Shown here in pieces: positions 1 to 8,494 of a stretch of DNA of 64,000 bases. Location of the stretch: NCBI RefSeq assembly GCF_001427795.1, contig NZ_LMHJ01000001.1:1101773-1165772 (forward strand). The letters are read 5' to 3'. The notes under the pieces are model-generated. The model did not search any database. It was not told where the DNA came from and was given only the letters and a program-made list of their open reading frames with translations. Both the position numbers and the translations under genes were made by a program. This DNA is from Nocardioides sp. Root682. Lineage in GTDB: Bacteria; Actinomycetota; Actinomycetes; Propionibacteriales; Nocardioidaceae. Positions within the stretch are counted from its first letter, which is position 1. Every line of letters starts with the position of its first letter.

Positions 1-245
1 AGCTGGACGCCGATCCGGGGCCGGAGCCCCGCATTGCGCGGCCAGACCGGCTCGTCGAGGACGTGGACCTCCCCACCGTCGGGGCGCCTCAGCCCCTCGA
101 TCATCTCGAGCAGCGTCGTCTTGCCGGCGCCGTTCGGGCCGAGGACACCGACGAACTCACCGTCGGCGACCTCGAGGGAGACACCATCGACGGCCACCAG
201 TTCGCCGTAGGTCTTGGTCAGGTTCCGAGCGCTGATCGCAGCCAT
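1..245 (-). CDS. ABC transporter ATP-binding protein (partial, N-terminus only)
   Basis: Reading down from the ATG at 245 gives an N-terminus starting [20 protein letters not shown], followed by a Walker A motif GPNGAGKTT and the start of the helical region. Only about 81 codons are present because the gene runs off the left edge, so Q-loop, signature and Walker B are not visible. The leader and Walker A spacing fit an exporter-type or drug-export ATPase (CcmA class), but the substrate cannot be inferred. The permease, if adjacent, would lie outside the window. It is co-directional with the NAD-GDH gene, 37 bases downstream of that gene's stop. Confidence 0.9.
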   Translation of the reverse strand, partial: MAAISARNLTKTYGELVAVDGVSLEVADGEFVGVLGPNGAGKTTLLEMIEGLRRPDGGEVHVLDEPVWPRNAGLRPRIGVQ

Positions 246-282
246 CGCGCTCGACCCTAACCAACCCCCTCAACACCGGGCG

Positions 283-3200
283 TCAGGCCAGTAGGCCCCG
301 CACCACCCGGAGGCCGACCGACACCTTGGCGATGTCACTCGGTTCGTCCTTGCACACCGCCGTCAGGGACGAGATCGCCCGTTCGACGACCCCACCGGTC
401 TCTGCCTCCCAGGCCGCAACCCTCCGGTCCGCGGCCTCGTGCGGGTCGGCGGCTTCGTCATCGACCGTGTCCGCGGTCGCGGCGAGCACCTTCCCCGTGA
501 GCTGGGCGTGGACGGCGTGCAGGTCGTCGCGCAGTGCGGCCCGTGCCATGGTCTGCCACTGGTCGGCCCGCGGCAGGGCGACGATCTGCTGCTGCAACGC
601 CGAGACTCCGAGCCGCTCACCGAGGACGAAGTGCACCCGGGCCACGTCGGCCGGGTCCAGTCCGTCGCGGACTGCGATCTCCACGACGTTGAGCAACGCG
701 TACGCGACGTCGTACGACGCCACGCGGGCCGCCAGCTCGGACGGCACCTGCTGGCCCTCCAGTGAGCGCCTCCGGGCCTCGTAGGCAGCGAGCTCGGCAC
801 CGGTCAGCAGGTGCGGGAGCTCGAGCATCGTGGCCTGGACCGGCGCAGCGAACAGCTCGACGGTCGCCTGGCTGTCCAGGGGCGGACGCCGGTTCGTGAG
901 CAGCCAGCGCGAAGCGCGCTCGACCAGCGTGCGCATCTCGACCCGCATCCGGGTCTGGACCGCGGCGTCGAGCACGTTGTCGAACTGCTCGAGCTCGCGG
1001 CGCAGCGGCAGCGACCCGTAGATCTCCCGGGCGACGAAGTTGGCCCGGGTGAGCTCGGCGGCACTCGCACCGGTCTCCCCCGTCAAGCGCGGCCAGTAGG
1101 TCATGCCGGCGCCGTTGACCAGGTCGTTGACCACCTGGGTCACGATGATCTCCCGGCGCAGCGGGTGGACGGCGATCTGGTCGCGGAAGCCGGCCTGGAC
1201 CGGCTCGGGGAAGTAGGACTCGAGGTCCAGGGTGAGATACGGGTCCTCGGGCAGGTCGGAGGCCAACAGCTCCTCGGCGAGCACGATCTTCGTGTAGGCC
1301 ATAAGCACCGACAGCTCCGGCTGGGTCAGCGCTCCCTGGACCTCCAGGCGGCGCTTCACCTCACGGGTGGCGGGCAACGCCTCCAGGTCACGGTCCAGCA
1401 GGCCCTCGGTCTCCAGGTGGTGCATCCACTGCTCGTGCACGTGCAGCAGGGAGGGCGCGTTGCGGGCGGCGTTGGCCAGCGCGAGGTTCTGGTCGTAGTT
1501 GTCGCGCAGCACGAGGTCGGCGACCTCGTCGGTCATCGACGCGAGCAGCTCGTTGCGCTGCTTTCCGGTCAGGTCGCCCTCGAGCACGATCCGGTCGAGC
1601 AGGATCTTCAGGTTCACCTCACGGTCGGAGGTGTCGACCCCGGCCGAGTTGTCGATGAAGTCGGTGTTGATCCGTCCCCCGTCGACGGCGTACTCGATCC
1701 GGCCGCGCTGGGTGCAGCCCAGGTTGCCGCCCTCCCCCACGCAGCGCACCCGCAGCTGGCCGCCGTCGACGCGGATGGCGTCGTTGGCCTTGTCGCCGGC
1801 GTCGGCGTTGGTCTCGGTGGACGCCTTGACGTAGGTGCCGATGCCGCCGTTCCAGAGCAGGTCGACGGGCGCGAGCAGGATCGCCTTCATCAGCTCGGCG
1901 GGCGTCATCTTCTCGACGTGACCGGCGATCCCCAGGGCCGCGCGGATGTGGTTGCTGATCGGGATCGACTTCGCGGTCCGCGAGAAGATCCCGCCCCCCT
2001 CGGAGATCAGCGACTTGTCGTAGTCCTGCCAGCTCGACCGCGGGAGCGCGAAGAGACGCTGCCTCTCGGCGAACGACGCCGCCGCGTCGGGCTCCGGGTC
2101 GATGAAGATGTCGCGGTGGTCGAACGCGGCCACCAGACGGATGTGCTCCGAGCAGAGCATGCCGTTGCCGAAGACGTCTCCGGACATGTCGCCCACGCCG
2201 ACGACGGTGATGTCCTCGGTCTGGCAGTCGACGCCCATCTCGCGGAAGTGGCGTCGTACGGACACCCACGCGCCCTTGGCCGTGATGCCCATCGCCTTGT
2301 GGTCGTAGCCGACCGACCCACCGCTGGCGAACGCGTCGCCGAGCCAGAAGCCGTAGTCGTTCGACACGCGGTTGGCGATGTCGGAGAACGTGGCGGTTCC
2401 CTTGTCGGCCGCGACGACGAGGTAGGAGTCGTCGGAGTCGTGGCGCACCACGCGCGGCGGGGGCACGGTCTCGCCCCCCACGAGGTTGTCGGTGAGGTCC
2501 AGCAGGCCGCGGATGAACGTCTTGTAGCAGGCAACGCCCTCGGCCAGCCACGCTTCGCGATCGCTCGGGTCCGGCAGCTGCTTGGCGTAGAAACCGCCCT
2601 TCGCGCCGACCGGCACGATCACGGTGTTCTTCACCATCTGCGCCTTGACCAGGCCCAGGACCTCGGTGCGGAAGTCGTCACGGCGATCGGACCAGCGCAG
2701 GCCACCACGGGCGACGGCGCCGAACCGAAGGTGCACGCCCTCGACGCGGGGCGAGTAGACGAAGATCTCGAACTTCGGCCGTGGCGACGGCAGGTCGGGA
2801 ATGGCCGACGGTTCGAGCTTCATGGAGAGGTACTGCTTGGGTGCGGCACTCGGAGTCGTCCTTGACTCCGTTGGTCGAGGAGGTTGCGCAGCAACCGTCT
2901 CGAGACCCTGGAAGTAGTTGGTGCGCAGGGTGGCGAGGATGTGGGTGAGGTAGGAACGCAGGATCCGGTCGTGGTCGAGACTGACCACCTCGTCGAGCGC
3001 CGCGCGGATCTTCGCCACGAGGTCCGCCTCGCGGTCTGCCCTGCCCTCGTCGGTGCCCGGGTCGAACCGGGTCTCGAACAACAGCACGAGCAGCCGGGCC
3101 AGGTCGACGTTGACGACCAGCGCCTGCTCGATGGAGTCGACGGCGAAGGGGCTGTTGCCCTGCTTCATGTACTTGGCGTAGGCGCGCAGCAGCATCGCCT

Positions 3201-5265
3201 GGCGCCACGACAGGCGCGCCCGCAGGACCAGGCGGTTGAACCCGTCGGTCTCGGTGTAGCCGTCCCACATCGCGCGCAGTGCATCGGCGAACAGCTCGCG
3301 GGCGTGGTCCGGCAGGGCGCCGGCGTACCGCAGGCCGAAGTCGTAGATGTGCGTACGACGTTCGAGGCCGCCCAGGGCGTACGGCCGCTCGTCGACGACC
3401 TCCACCCCCATCGAGGAGAGCATGGGCAGGACACCGCTCAGCGACAGCGGTTCGCCGACCCGGAACACCTTGAGCCGGGCCTCGCCCTCCTCGGCGTCGA
3501 CGTCGGCGTACAGCGACTGGTCGATGCCGCTCGTGCCGGAGATGCCCTCCACCCGGCCGAGGTCGACGGCAGCGGTGCGGGGATTGAAGTCCTCCTTGTA
3601 CGCCTCCGGGAAGGCGTCGACGTACCGGCGCCCCAGCAGGCCGCCGGTCTCCTCGCCGTACTCGGCAATGACGGCCTGGAGGAAGTCCTCCTGCCAGGAG
3701 CGCGACGCCTCGACCAGTCGACGCTCGAGGTCGAGGGTGTCGATGTCGTCGGGGATCAGCTCCCCCTTGGGGAGGTGGACGACGAAGTGGACCCGTGCCG
3801 TGGTCGACTCGTTGATGCTGACGTTGAACTCGACGTTCTCCGGACCGATCCGGCCCTTGCCGATCTGCTCGGTGAGGATCTTGACGAACCTGTGCCGGAC
3901 GCCCGTGTTGTAGCGATCGCGCGGGAGGTAGACCAGCACCGACAGGTAACGCGCATAGGTGTCGCGGCGGATGAACAGCCGCACGGCCCGCCGCTCGCGG
4001 GCCTGGCTGGCGGCCTCGACGATCGGGGTCAGCTCGTCGACGGGCGTGTGGAACAGCTCGTCGCGCGGATAGGTCTCCAGGGTGTCGAGCAGGGCCGAGC
4101 CGTCATGGCTGCGCGCGTCCTGTCCGCTGCGCCGCAGCACCTCGGCAGCCTTCTCCCGCAGGAGCGGGATGCGCAGCAGGGACTCGGTGTAGGCAGCGCT
4201 CGACAGCAGTCCGAGGAAGCGTCGCTCGCCGACCACCTCGCCGTCGTCACCGAAGGTCTTCAGGCTGACGTAGTCGAGGTACGCCGGCCGGTGGACCGTC
4301 GAGCGCGAGTTGGCCTTGGCGAGCACCAGCAGGGTCTTCTCGCGCGCCTTGGCCTTGACCGCGTCGGGCAGTCGCCCGAAGGCGACGGAGGTGTTGCCCT
4401 CCTCCGCCTTCTCGCGCAGGATGCCCAGCCCGGTGCCGGGCACCGGACGCAGCACGTCCTCCTCCCCGTCACCGCTCTCGGCCGGCTCCTTGGCCAGGAC
4501 GTACTCGCGATATCCGAGGAAGGTGAAGTGCTCGTCGGCCAGCCAGGACAGCAGCTCGCCGGCCTGCCGGACCTCGTCCGGATCGACCGGCGGAGCCTCC
4601 TCGGCCAGACCGGCGACGATCTCCGCGACCTGCGCCTGCATCTTCGACCAGTCCTCGACGGCGGCCTGCACGTCGAGGAGCACCCGGCGGCACCCCTCGG
4701 CGACCTGCTCGTCCTCACCGCCGCCACCCAGGCGGCCGATCTCGACGTGCATCCACGACTCCCGCGTGGCGCCCTCGGGCGGGGCGACCGAGCCCGGGAC
4801 CACGGGCTCCGCCGAGACGAGGTGCCCCGCCTCGTCGCGTCGTACGTCGAACGTCGGGTGCACCACCGTACGGATGTCGCGCAGGTGCTGGCCGAGCTCC
4901 ATGGTGAGCGAGTCGACGAGGAACGGCATGTCGTCGAAGACCACCTCGACGACCGAGTGTCCGGCCGCGGACCAGCCGTGCTCGGCGACCGTCGGCGTGA
5001 ACACGCGCACCTTCGGCGTACCGGCCCTGCGCTCGAGCGCGAGGTGGTGGTGGGAGGCGAAGGCACCGTAGATGTCGACGTCGCTGCGCGACGCGAGCTC
5101 CTCGGTGTCGACGTGCCGGTAGTACGCCGGCAGCAGCACCGGCAACGCATCACGGGGTGGCCCCCCGGAGCCCTTCGGCTGTCCGGCTGCCGCAGCAGCC
5201 TGTTCGAAAATGCGGTCTCGGTCTGCCCCTGATACGGAGGCCTTGAGCGTCGTCGTTGACACCAT
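283..5265 (-). CDS. gdh: NAD-specific glutamate dehydrogenase, large 180-kDa type
   Basis: Catalyses NAD-dependent oxidative deamination of glutamate to 2-oxoglutarate and ammonia in the cytoplasm. At 1660 residues it matches the large bacterial GDH family: a long N-terminal ACT-like regulatory part, then the catalytic core with the substrate-lysine region around PVGAKGGFYAKQLP and the dinucleotide fold around VVGVGDMSGDVFGNGML. The reading frame is open to 5349, but that would run into the divergent DUF2505 gene; the ATG at 5265 (MVSTTTLKAS) leaves a normal 82-base divergent promoter region. Just before the catalytic core a proline/threonine-rich stretch near residue 790 is encoded by an inserted palindromic repeat (2873-2907). 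Function is confident; the exact start is inferred. Confidence 0.95.
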   Translation of the reverse strand: MVSTTTLKASVSGADRDRIFEQAAAAAGQPKGSGGPPRDALPVLLPAYYRHVDTEELASRSDVDIYGAFASHHHLALERRAGTPKVRVFTPTVAEHGWSAAGHSVVEVVFDDMPFLVDSLTMELGQHLRDIRTVVHPTFDVRRDEAGHLVSAEPVVPGSVAPPEGATRESWMHVEIGRLGGGGEDEQVAEGCRRVLLDVQAAVEDWSKMQAQVAEIVAGLAEEAPPVDPDEVRQAGELLSWLADEHFTFLGYREYVLAKEPAESGDGEEDVLRPVPGTGLGILREKAEEGNTSVAFGRLPDAVKAKAREKTLLVLAKANSRSTVHRPAYLDYVSLKTFGDDGEVVGERRFLGLLSSAAYTESLLRIPLLREKAAEVLRRSGQDARSHDGSALLDTLETYPRDELFHTPVDELTPIVEAASQARERRAVRLFIRRDTYARYLSVLVYLPRDRYNTGVRHRFVKILTEQIGKGRIGPENVEFNVSINESTTARVHFVVHLPKGELIPDDIDTLDLERRLVEASRSWQEDFLQAVIAEYGEETGGLLGRRYVDAFPEAYKEDFNPRTAAVDLGRVEGISGTSGIDQSLYADVDAEEGEARLKVFRVGEPLSLSGVLPMLSSMGVEVVDERPYALGGLERRTHIYDFGLRYAGALPDHARELFADALRAMWDGYTETDGFNRLVLRARLSWRQAMLLRAYAKYMKQGNSPFAVDSIEQALVVNVDLARLLVLLFETRFDPGTDEGRADREADLVAKIRAALDEVVSLDHDRILRSYLTHILATLRTNYFQGLETVAAQPPRPTESRTTPSAAPKQYLSMKLEPSAIPDLPSPRPKFEIFVYSPRVEGVHLRFGAVARGGLRWSDRRDDFRTEVLGLVKAQMVKNTVIVPVGAKGGFYAKQLPDPSDREAWLAEGVACYKTFIRGLLDLTDNLVGGETVPPPRVVRHDSDDSYLVVAADKGTATFSDIANRVSNDYGFWLGDAFASGGSVGYDHKAMGITAKGAWVSVRRHFREMGVDCQTEDITVVGVGDMSGDVFGNGMLCSEHIRLVAAFDHRDIFIDPEPDAAASFAERQRLFALPRSSWQDYDKSLISEGGGIFSRTAKSIPISNHIRAALGIAGHVEKMTPAELMKAILLAPVDLLWNGGIGTYVKASTETNADAGDKANDAIRVDGGQLRVRCVGEGGNLGCTQRGRIEYAVDGGRINTDFIDNSAGVDTSDREVNLKILLDRIVLEGDLTGKQRNELLASMTDEVADLVLRDNYDQNLALANAARNAPSLLHVHEQWMHHLETEGLLDRDLEALPATREVKRRLEVQGALTQPELSVLMAYTKIVLAEELLASDLPEDPYLTLDLESYFPEPVQAGFRDQIAVHPLRREIIVTQVVNDLVNGAGMTYWPRLTGETGASAAELTRANFVAREIYGSLPLRRELEQFDNVLDAAVQTRMRVEMRTLVERASRWLLTNRRPPLDSQATVELFAAPVQATMLELPHLLTGAELAAYEARRRSLEGQQVPSELAARVASYDVAYALLNVVEIAVRDGLDPADVARVHFVLGERLGVSALQQQIVALPRADQWQTMARAALRDDLHAVHAQLTGKVLAATADTVDDEAADPHEAADRRVAAWEAETGGVVERAISSLTAVCKDEPSDIAKVSVGLRVVRGLLA
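2873..2907 (-). repeat. Dispersed 35-bp palindromic repeat inside gdh, in frame
   Basis: On the coding strand the element starts GGTCTCGAGACGG, has a GGTTGC-TGC-GCAACC hairpin core and ends CCTCCTCGACC. A second copy lies at 63369-63403, where the core reads GGTCGC-AGA-GCGACC; the T-to-C change in one arm is matched by an A-to-G change in the other. Here it sits inside the gdh reading frame and encodes LETVAAQPPRP, followed by another small inverted repeat (GGAGTC/GACTCC). It is related at its ends to the repeats at 39319 and 53300. Confidence 0.8.
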
Positions 5266-5347
5266 CTCAACGTAGGCCGTCGGACGTGACCACGACAACA
5301 TCGCGAGGCGACCCGTGAGTAACGATCCGGTGCGACATGATGGCGCC

Positions 5348-5830
5348 ATGAAGTTCCACCGTGAGCTCGCCTACGAAGCGGGGTCGGCCGAAGTGTTCGC
5401 AATGCTGGCCGACCCGGCGTTCCGCGAGAAGGTCGCCGCCGCGCAGGACGTCGTCTCGATCGACGTGACCAGCACACCGAACGGCGAAGGGATGAGCATC
5501 CTCAACGACCAGGTGCAGAACACCGCTGGTCTGCCGGCGCTCGCGAAGAAGATCGCTGGCGAGACCACGCAGGCGATCATCCGTGAGGAGTGGGCCGACG
5601 CCACGTCCGGAACCTACGAGATCGTGGCGCCCGGCAAGCCCACGAAGGCGACCGGGACCGTGAAGCTCGTCGCCGACGGCGGGGTCACACGACACGTCTT
5701 CGATCTCGAGGTCACGGTGAAGGTCCCGTTGATCGCGGGGAAGCTCGAGAAGCTGATGGCCGACAACATCGACGCAGGCATGTCCGTGGAGCACTCCGTG
5801 GGCGTGGCCTGGCTGAAGGGAAACCGCTGA
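5348..5830 (+). CDS. DUF2505 family protein
   Basis: A 160-residue protein with the family's usual start (MKFHRELAY) and the phrase EVFAMLADPAFREKVAAAQ, which fits DUF2505, a small START/SRPBCC-like fold. No catalytic residues are recognisable, and a lipid or hydrophobic-ligand binding role is only a family-level inference. An upstream GTG at 5315 would overlap the NAD-GDH promoter region; the ATG at 5348 gives a family-like N-terminus. It is followed after 2 bases by a paralogue of equal length, so the two are almost certainly one transcript and arose by tandem duplication. No signal peptide or membrane segment is visible. Confidence 0.85.
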   Translation: MKFHRELAYEAGSAEVFAMLADPAFREKVAAAQDVVSIDVTSTPNGEGMSILNDQVQNTAGLPALAKKIAGETTQAIIREEWADATSGTYEIVAPGKPTKATGTVKLVADGGVTRHVFDLEVTVKVPLIAGKLEKLMADNIDAGMSVEHSVGVAWLKGNR

Positions 5831-5832
5831 CC

Positions 5833-6315
5833 ATGGCGACACGACTGCTCCACACGATGGTCTACGACGCACCGATCGACGCCGTCGCAGCAATGCTGTC
5901 CGACGCGTCCTTCCGCGAGGAGGTGTGCACCTACCAGCGCGCGACCGGGTTCAACGTCAAGGTCGACGGCGACGTGAACAGCAAGGACGTCAGGATCGAG
6001 ATGACCCAGCCGACCGACCGGGTCCCCTCGTTCGCCAAGAAGATCGTGGGCACCGAGGTCACCATCGTCCAGACCGAGAAGTGGTCGAGCCCCACCCGGG
6101 GCGAGGTCCACATCACGATCCCCGGCAAGCCCGGCGACCTGCGCGGCACTGCCACCCTCGTCGAGGTCGACGGCGTCACCACCGAGACCGTCGACCTCCA
6201 GGTCACGGCGAAGATACCCCTGATCGGCGGCAAGATCGAGGAGCTGATCGCCAAGCTGATCGGCAGCGCACTACGGGCCGAGGAGCGCACCGGCAAGGCC
6301 TGGCTCAGCCGGTAG
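5833..6315 (+). CDS. DUF2505 family protein, tandem paralogue
   Basis: 160 residues, aligned over its whole length with the preceding gene (shared features: MLSDASFREEVC, FAKKIVG, ITIPGKPGDLRGTATLVE, the closing GKIEELI...GKAWL). The start ATG at 5833 follows the upstream stop by 2 bases. Same probable SRPBCC-like fold; biochemical role unknown. Its last 11 bases overlap, tail to tail, the small membrane protein gene encoded on the other strand. Confidence 0.85.
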   Translation: MATRLLHTMVYDAPIDAVAAMLSDASFREEVCTYQRATGFNVKVDGDVNSKDVRIEMTQPTDRVPSFAKKIVGTEVTIVQTEKWSSPTRGEVHITIPGKPGDLRGTATLVEVDGVTTETVDLQVTAKIPLIGGKIEELIAKLIGSALRAEERTGKAWLSR

Positions 6316-6499
6316 GACCGTCGGGTCGTTCGGTCCGGGCGTCCTGCTCGGTACGCGCGTCGTCTCGCATCTCCTCAGCGCGTTCGGCGCGCCGACGGAA
6401 GGCGATGACGATGCCCAGGACGATGAACGGCCCGAACGCGAGCACGATCGTCAGCGCCTGCTCGAGCGGGTGCAGGGTGCCGAGATGTTGCGCGACCAT
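6305..6499 (-). CDS. Small single-pass membrane protein
   Basis: 64 residues with one hydrophobic segment at about residues 16-34 (ALTIVLAFGPFIVLGIVIAF) followed by a basic, then strongly acidic cytoplasmic-type tail. It follows the wax ester synthase gene on the same strand by 14 bases and probably shares its transcript. No family is recognised. A small membrane protein next to a lipid acyltransferase could help membrane association, but that is speculation. The frame is open for a long way upstream inside the WS/DGAT gene, so the ATG at 6499 is the sensible start. Confidence 0.6.
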   Translation of the reverse strand: MVAQHLGTLHPLEQALTIVLAFGPFIVLGIVIAFRRRAERAEEMRDDARTEQDARTERPDGPTG

Positions 6500-6513
6500 G
6501 ACGCTCAACGGGT

Positions 6514-8040
6514 TCAGTCCCGACCCTTGGCGCCGGGCTTCGGGACTGCCCTGACCCCACGTCGGCCGCGGGGCGCCCGCTGCCGGGTCGGCGACGACAG
6601 GTCGAGCAGCTCGTCGAGCGCCTCCCGGATGCAGATGCCGAGCAGGTCGACGTCGGGGATCCAGTCCCGGTCCGCGGTGAGGCCGTAGTAGACCCCGCCG
6701 TCGTACGACGTCACGCCGATGGCGAGCGGGTGGCCGGCCACCAGCGGAGGCACGGGGTAGCTGGCCAGCATGCGCGCGCCGGCAGCGAACAGCGGGGCCT
6801 GCGGGCCGGGCACGTTGGTCACCGACAGCTGGTAGCCGCGGCGCAGCTCGGTGGCCGCGACGCGTGAACCGATCGCGTGGAACGTCGTCGGCGCGAAGCC
6901 CGCGATCCCGGCCAGCCGGTTGGCGGCCACGCTGCGTCCGGTGTCCTTGTGGGCCTGGAAGGAGTAGGAGACTTGGTGCAGGCGCACGACCGGGCTCTGC
7001 TCGCCGATCGGCAGGTCCACGAAGTGCGCGGCGATCTGGCTGCCCAGTGAGGTGGCCTCGAGCTCCTCGTCGATGACCGAGACCGGCACGACAGCCCGGA
7101 TCTGGCGCATCCCGCCGAGCGACTCGGCACGGGTCATCAGCCACGAACGCAGGGCACCGGTGAGGGTCGCGAGGATGACGTCGTTGATCGTGCCGCCGTG
7201 GACCTCGCGGATCCGGCGGTAGTCGGCGAACCGGGTCTCGACCGTGACGATGCGGCGCTGCTGGGACAGCGGCCCGTTGATGACGCCGCGGTTCTTCGGA
7301 CGGCGCCCCGTGGCCGCACCCAGGAAGGCACGGGCCGGTGCGGAGCGGCGGTCGGCGGTCCGGGCCACGGCCCGCGAACCGGTGCGCACCGAGTCGAGGA
7401 GCGCGTTCGCGTCGAACAGGTTGTCGCGCACGGCACCGGCGAGCAGCTTGCCCGGCTTGGGCGCCCGCTTCGGGGTCCAGTCGTCGGGCTCCAGGGCCCG
7501 CGCCTCGGGCTGCAGGTCGAGCAGCAGCTGGCCGAGGTCGACGGTGTGGACGCCGTCGACGAGCGCCTGGTGGGTCTTGGAGAGCAGCGCGACCCGGCCG
7601 CCCTCGAGTCCCTCGACGAAGTAGATCTCCCACAGCGGGCGGGTGCGGTCCAGCGGCCGCGACACGATCCGGGAGGCGAGCTCGAGCAACTGCTCGGACG
7701 TGCCGGGGCGCGGCAGTGCCGAACGTCGTACGTGGAAACCGAGGTCGAAGCTCTCGTCGTCGATCCAGACCGGGTTGGCCAGGTGGCCAGGGACGCTCTG
7801 GAGGCGTTGGCGATAGCGCGGAACGAAGGCGATCCGGTCGCGGATCAGGCGCACCAGACGGGCGTGGTCGAAGGCGTCCTCGCCCTCGCCCGGATCGAAG
7901 ATCTCGATCGTGACGTTGTGCAGCGGCGTCTCCGGCGTCTCCTCAGCAAGGAACGTCAGGTCGCGCGGTCGCACCCGATCCACCACGTCGTCTCTCCAGC
8001 CTCTGTGTGGACCCACCAGCGCTACGACGTCCGGCCCCAT
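6514..8040 (-). CDS. Wax ester synthase / diacylglycerol acyltransferase family protein
   Basis: About 508 residues with WS/DGAT family order: an N-terminal RPRDLTFLAEE-type opening, an acyltransferase motif near residue 157, and C-terminal NVPGPQAPLFAAGARM and YPVPPLVAGHPLAIGV stretches typical of the family. Members make triacylglycerol or wax esters from acyl-CoA at the membrane. The canonical HHxxxDG motif here reads HQALVDG: the first histidine and the DG are kept, the second histidine is glutamine. Start chosen at ATG 8040; a GTG at 7983 would begin closer to the conserved region. Activity should not be assumed because of the motif change. Confidence 0.88.
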   Translation of the reverse strand: MGPDVVALVGPHRGWRDDVVDRVRPRDLTFLAEETPETPLHNVTIEIFDPGEGEDAFDHARLVRLIRDRIAFVPRYRQRLQSVPGHLANPVWIDDESFDLGFHVRRSALPRPGTSEQLLELASRIVSRPLDRTRPLWEIYFVEGLEGGRVALLSKTHQALVDGVHTVDLGQLLLDLQPEARALEPDDWTPKRAPKPGKLLAGAVRDNLFDANALLDSVRTGSRAVARTADRRSAPARAFLGAATGRRPKNRGVINGPLSQQRRIVTVETRFADYRRIREVHGGTINDVILATLTGALRSWLMTRAESLGGMRQIRAVVPVSVIDEELEATSLGSQIAAHFVDLPIGEQSPVVRLHQVSYSFQAHKDTGRSVAANRLAGIAGFAPTTFHAIGSRVAATELRRGYQLSVTNVPGPQAPLFAAGARMLASYPVPPLVAGHPLAIGVTSYDGGVYYGLTADRDWIPDVDLLGICIREALDELLDLSSPTRQRAPRGRRGVRAVPKPGAKGRD

Positions 8041-8134
8041 TCCGGTCGCCTTGGGGTCACCGTGAGATTCTGACAGAGAACCCGGAGCAGGACCCGCACG
8101 GTCCACGATCGAGGCTCCATGACGAGGAGGATCC

Positions 8135-8494
8135 ATGCACCGGCTGCGGACCGCCAGCGCGGTAGTCGCGACCATCACCCTGCTCGCCGGCCTGACCGCC
8201 TGCGGTGAGGACGACAAGGCGAAGACCGACGAGGTCGTCGTCGTCAAGATCACCCAGAAGGACGGCACCATCGAGCCGAGCGGCGACCGGGTAGACGTGA
8301 GTGCCGGCCAGCCGGTCGATCTCGAGGTCACCTCCGACGATGCGGGAACCCTGCACGTGCACTCGGACCCCGAGCAGGAGTTCGCCTACCAGGCAGGCAC
8401 CGAGACGTTCGAGATCCAGATCGACCGCCCCGGTGTCGTGGCCGTCGAGTCGCACGAGCTGGACCAGGTCATCGTCCAGCTCGAGGTCCGTTGA
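8135..8494 (+). CDS. Secreted lipoprotein, cupredoxin-like domain without obvious copper ligands
   Basis: 119 residues. A strong ribosome site (GAGGAGGATCC) precedes the ATG. The signal peptide ends in a lipobox LTAC, with Cys at residue 22 as the lipidated residue. The mature part looks all-beta, with a cupredoxin-like phrase (VDVSAGQPVDLEVTSDDAGTL, AYQAGTETFEIQIDRPGVVAV) but I see no Cys-His-Met copper set near the C-terminus. Its stop overlaps the TTG start of the following membrane protein, so the two are translationally coupled and probably work together at the cell surface. Confidence 0.8.
   Translation: MHRLRTASAVVATITLLAGLTACGEDDKAKTDEVVVVKITQKDGTIEPSGDRVDVSAGQPVDLEVTSDDAGTLHVHSDPEQEFAYQAGTETFEIQIDRPGVVAVESHELDQVIVQLEVR

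Noticed and set aside
63..260. Small plus-strand open frame at the left edge
   Set aside because: It is antisense to the ABC ATPase, which has a clear Walker A motif.
811..5232. Long open frames on the plus strand opposite gdh (up to 782 codons)
   Set aside because: They are antisense shadows of the high-GC gdh gene: no ribosome site, no recognisable domains and biased composition.
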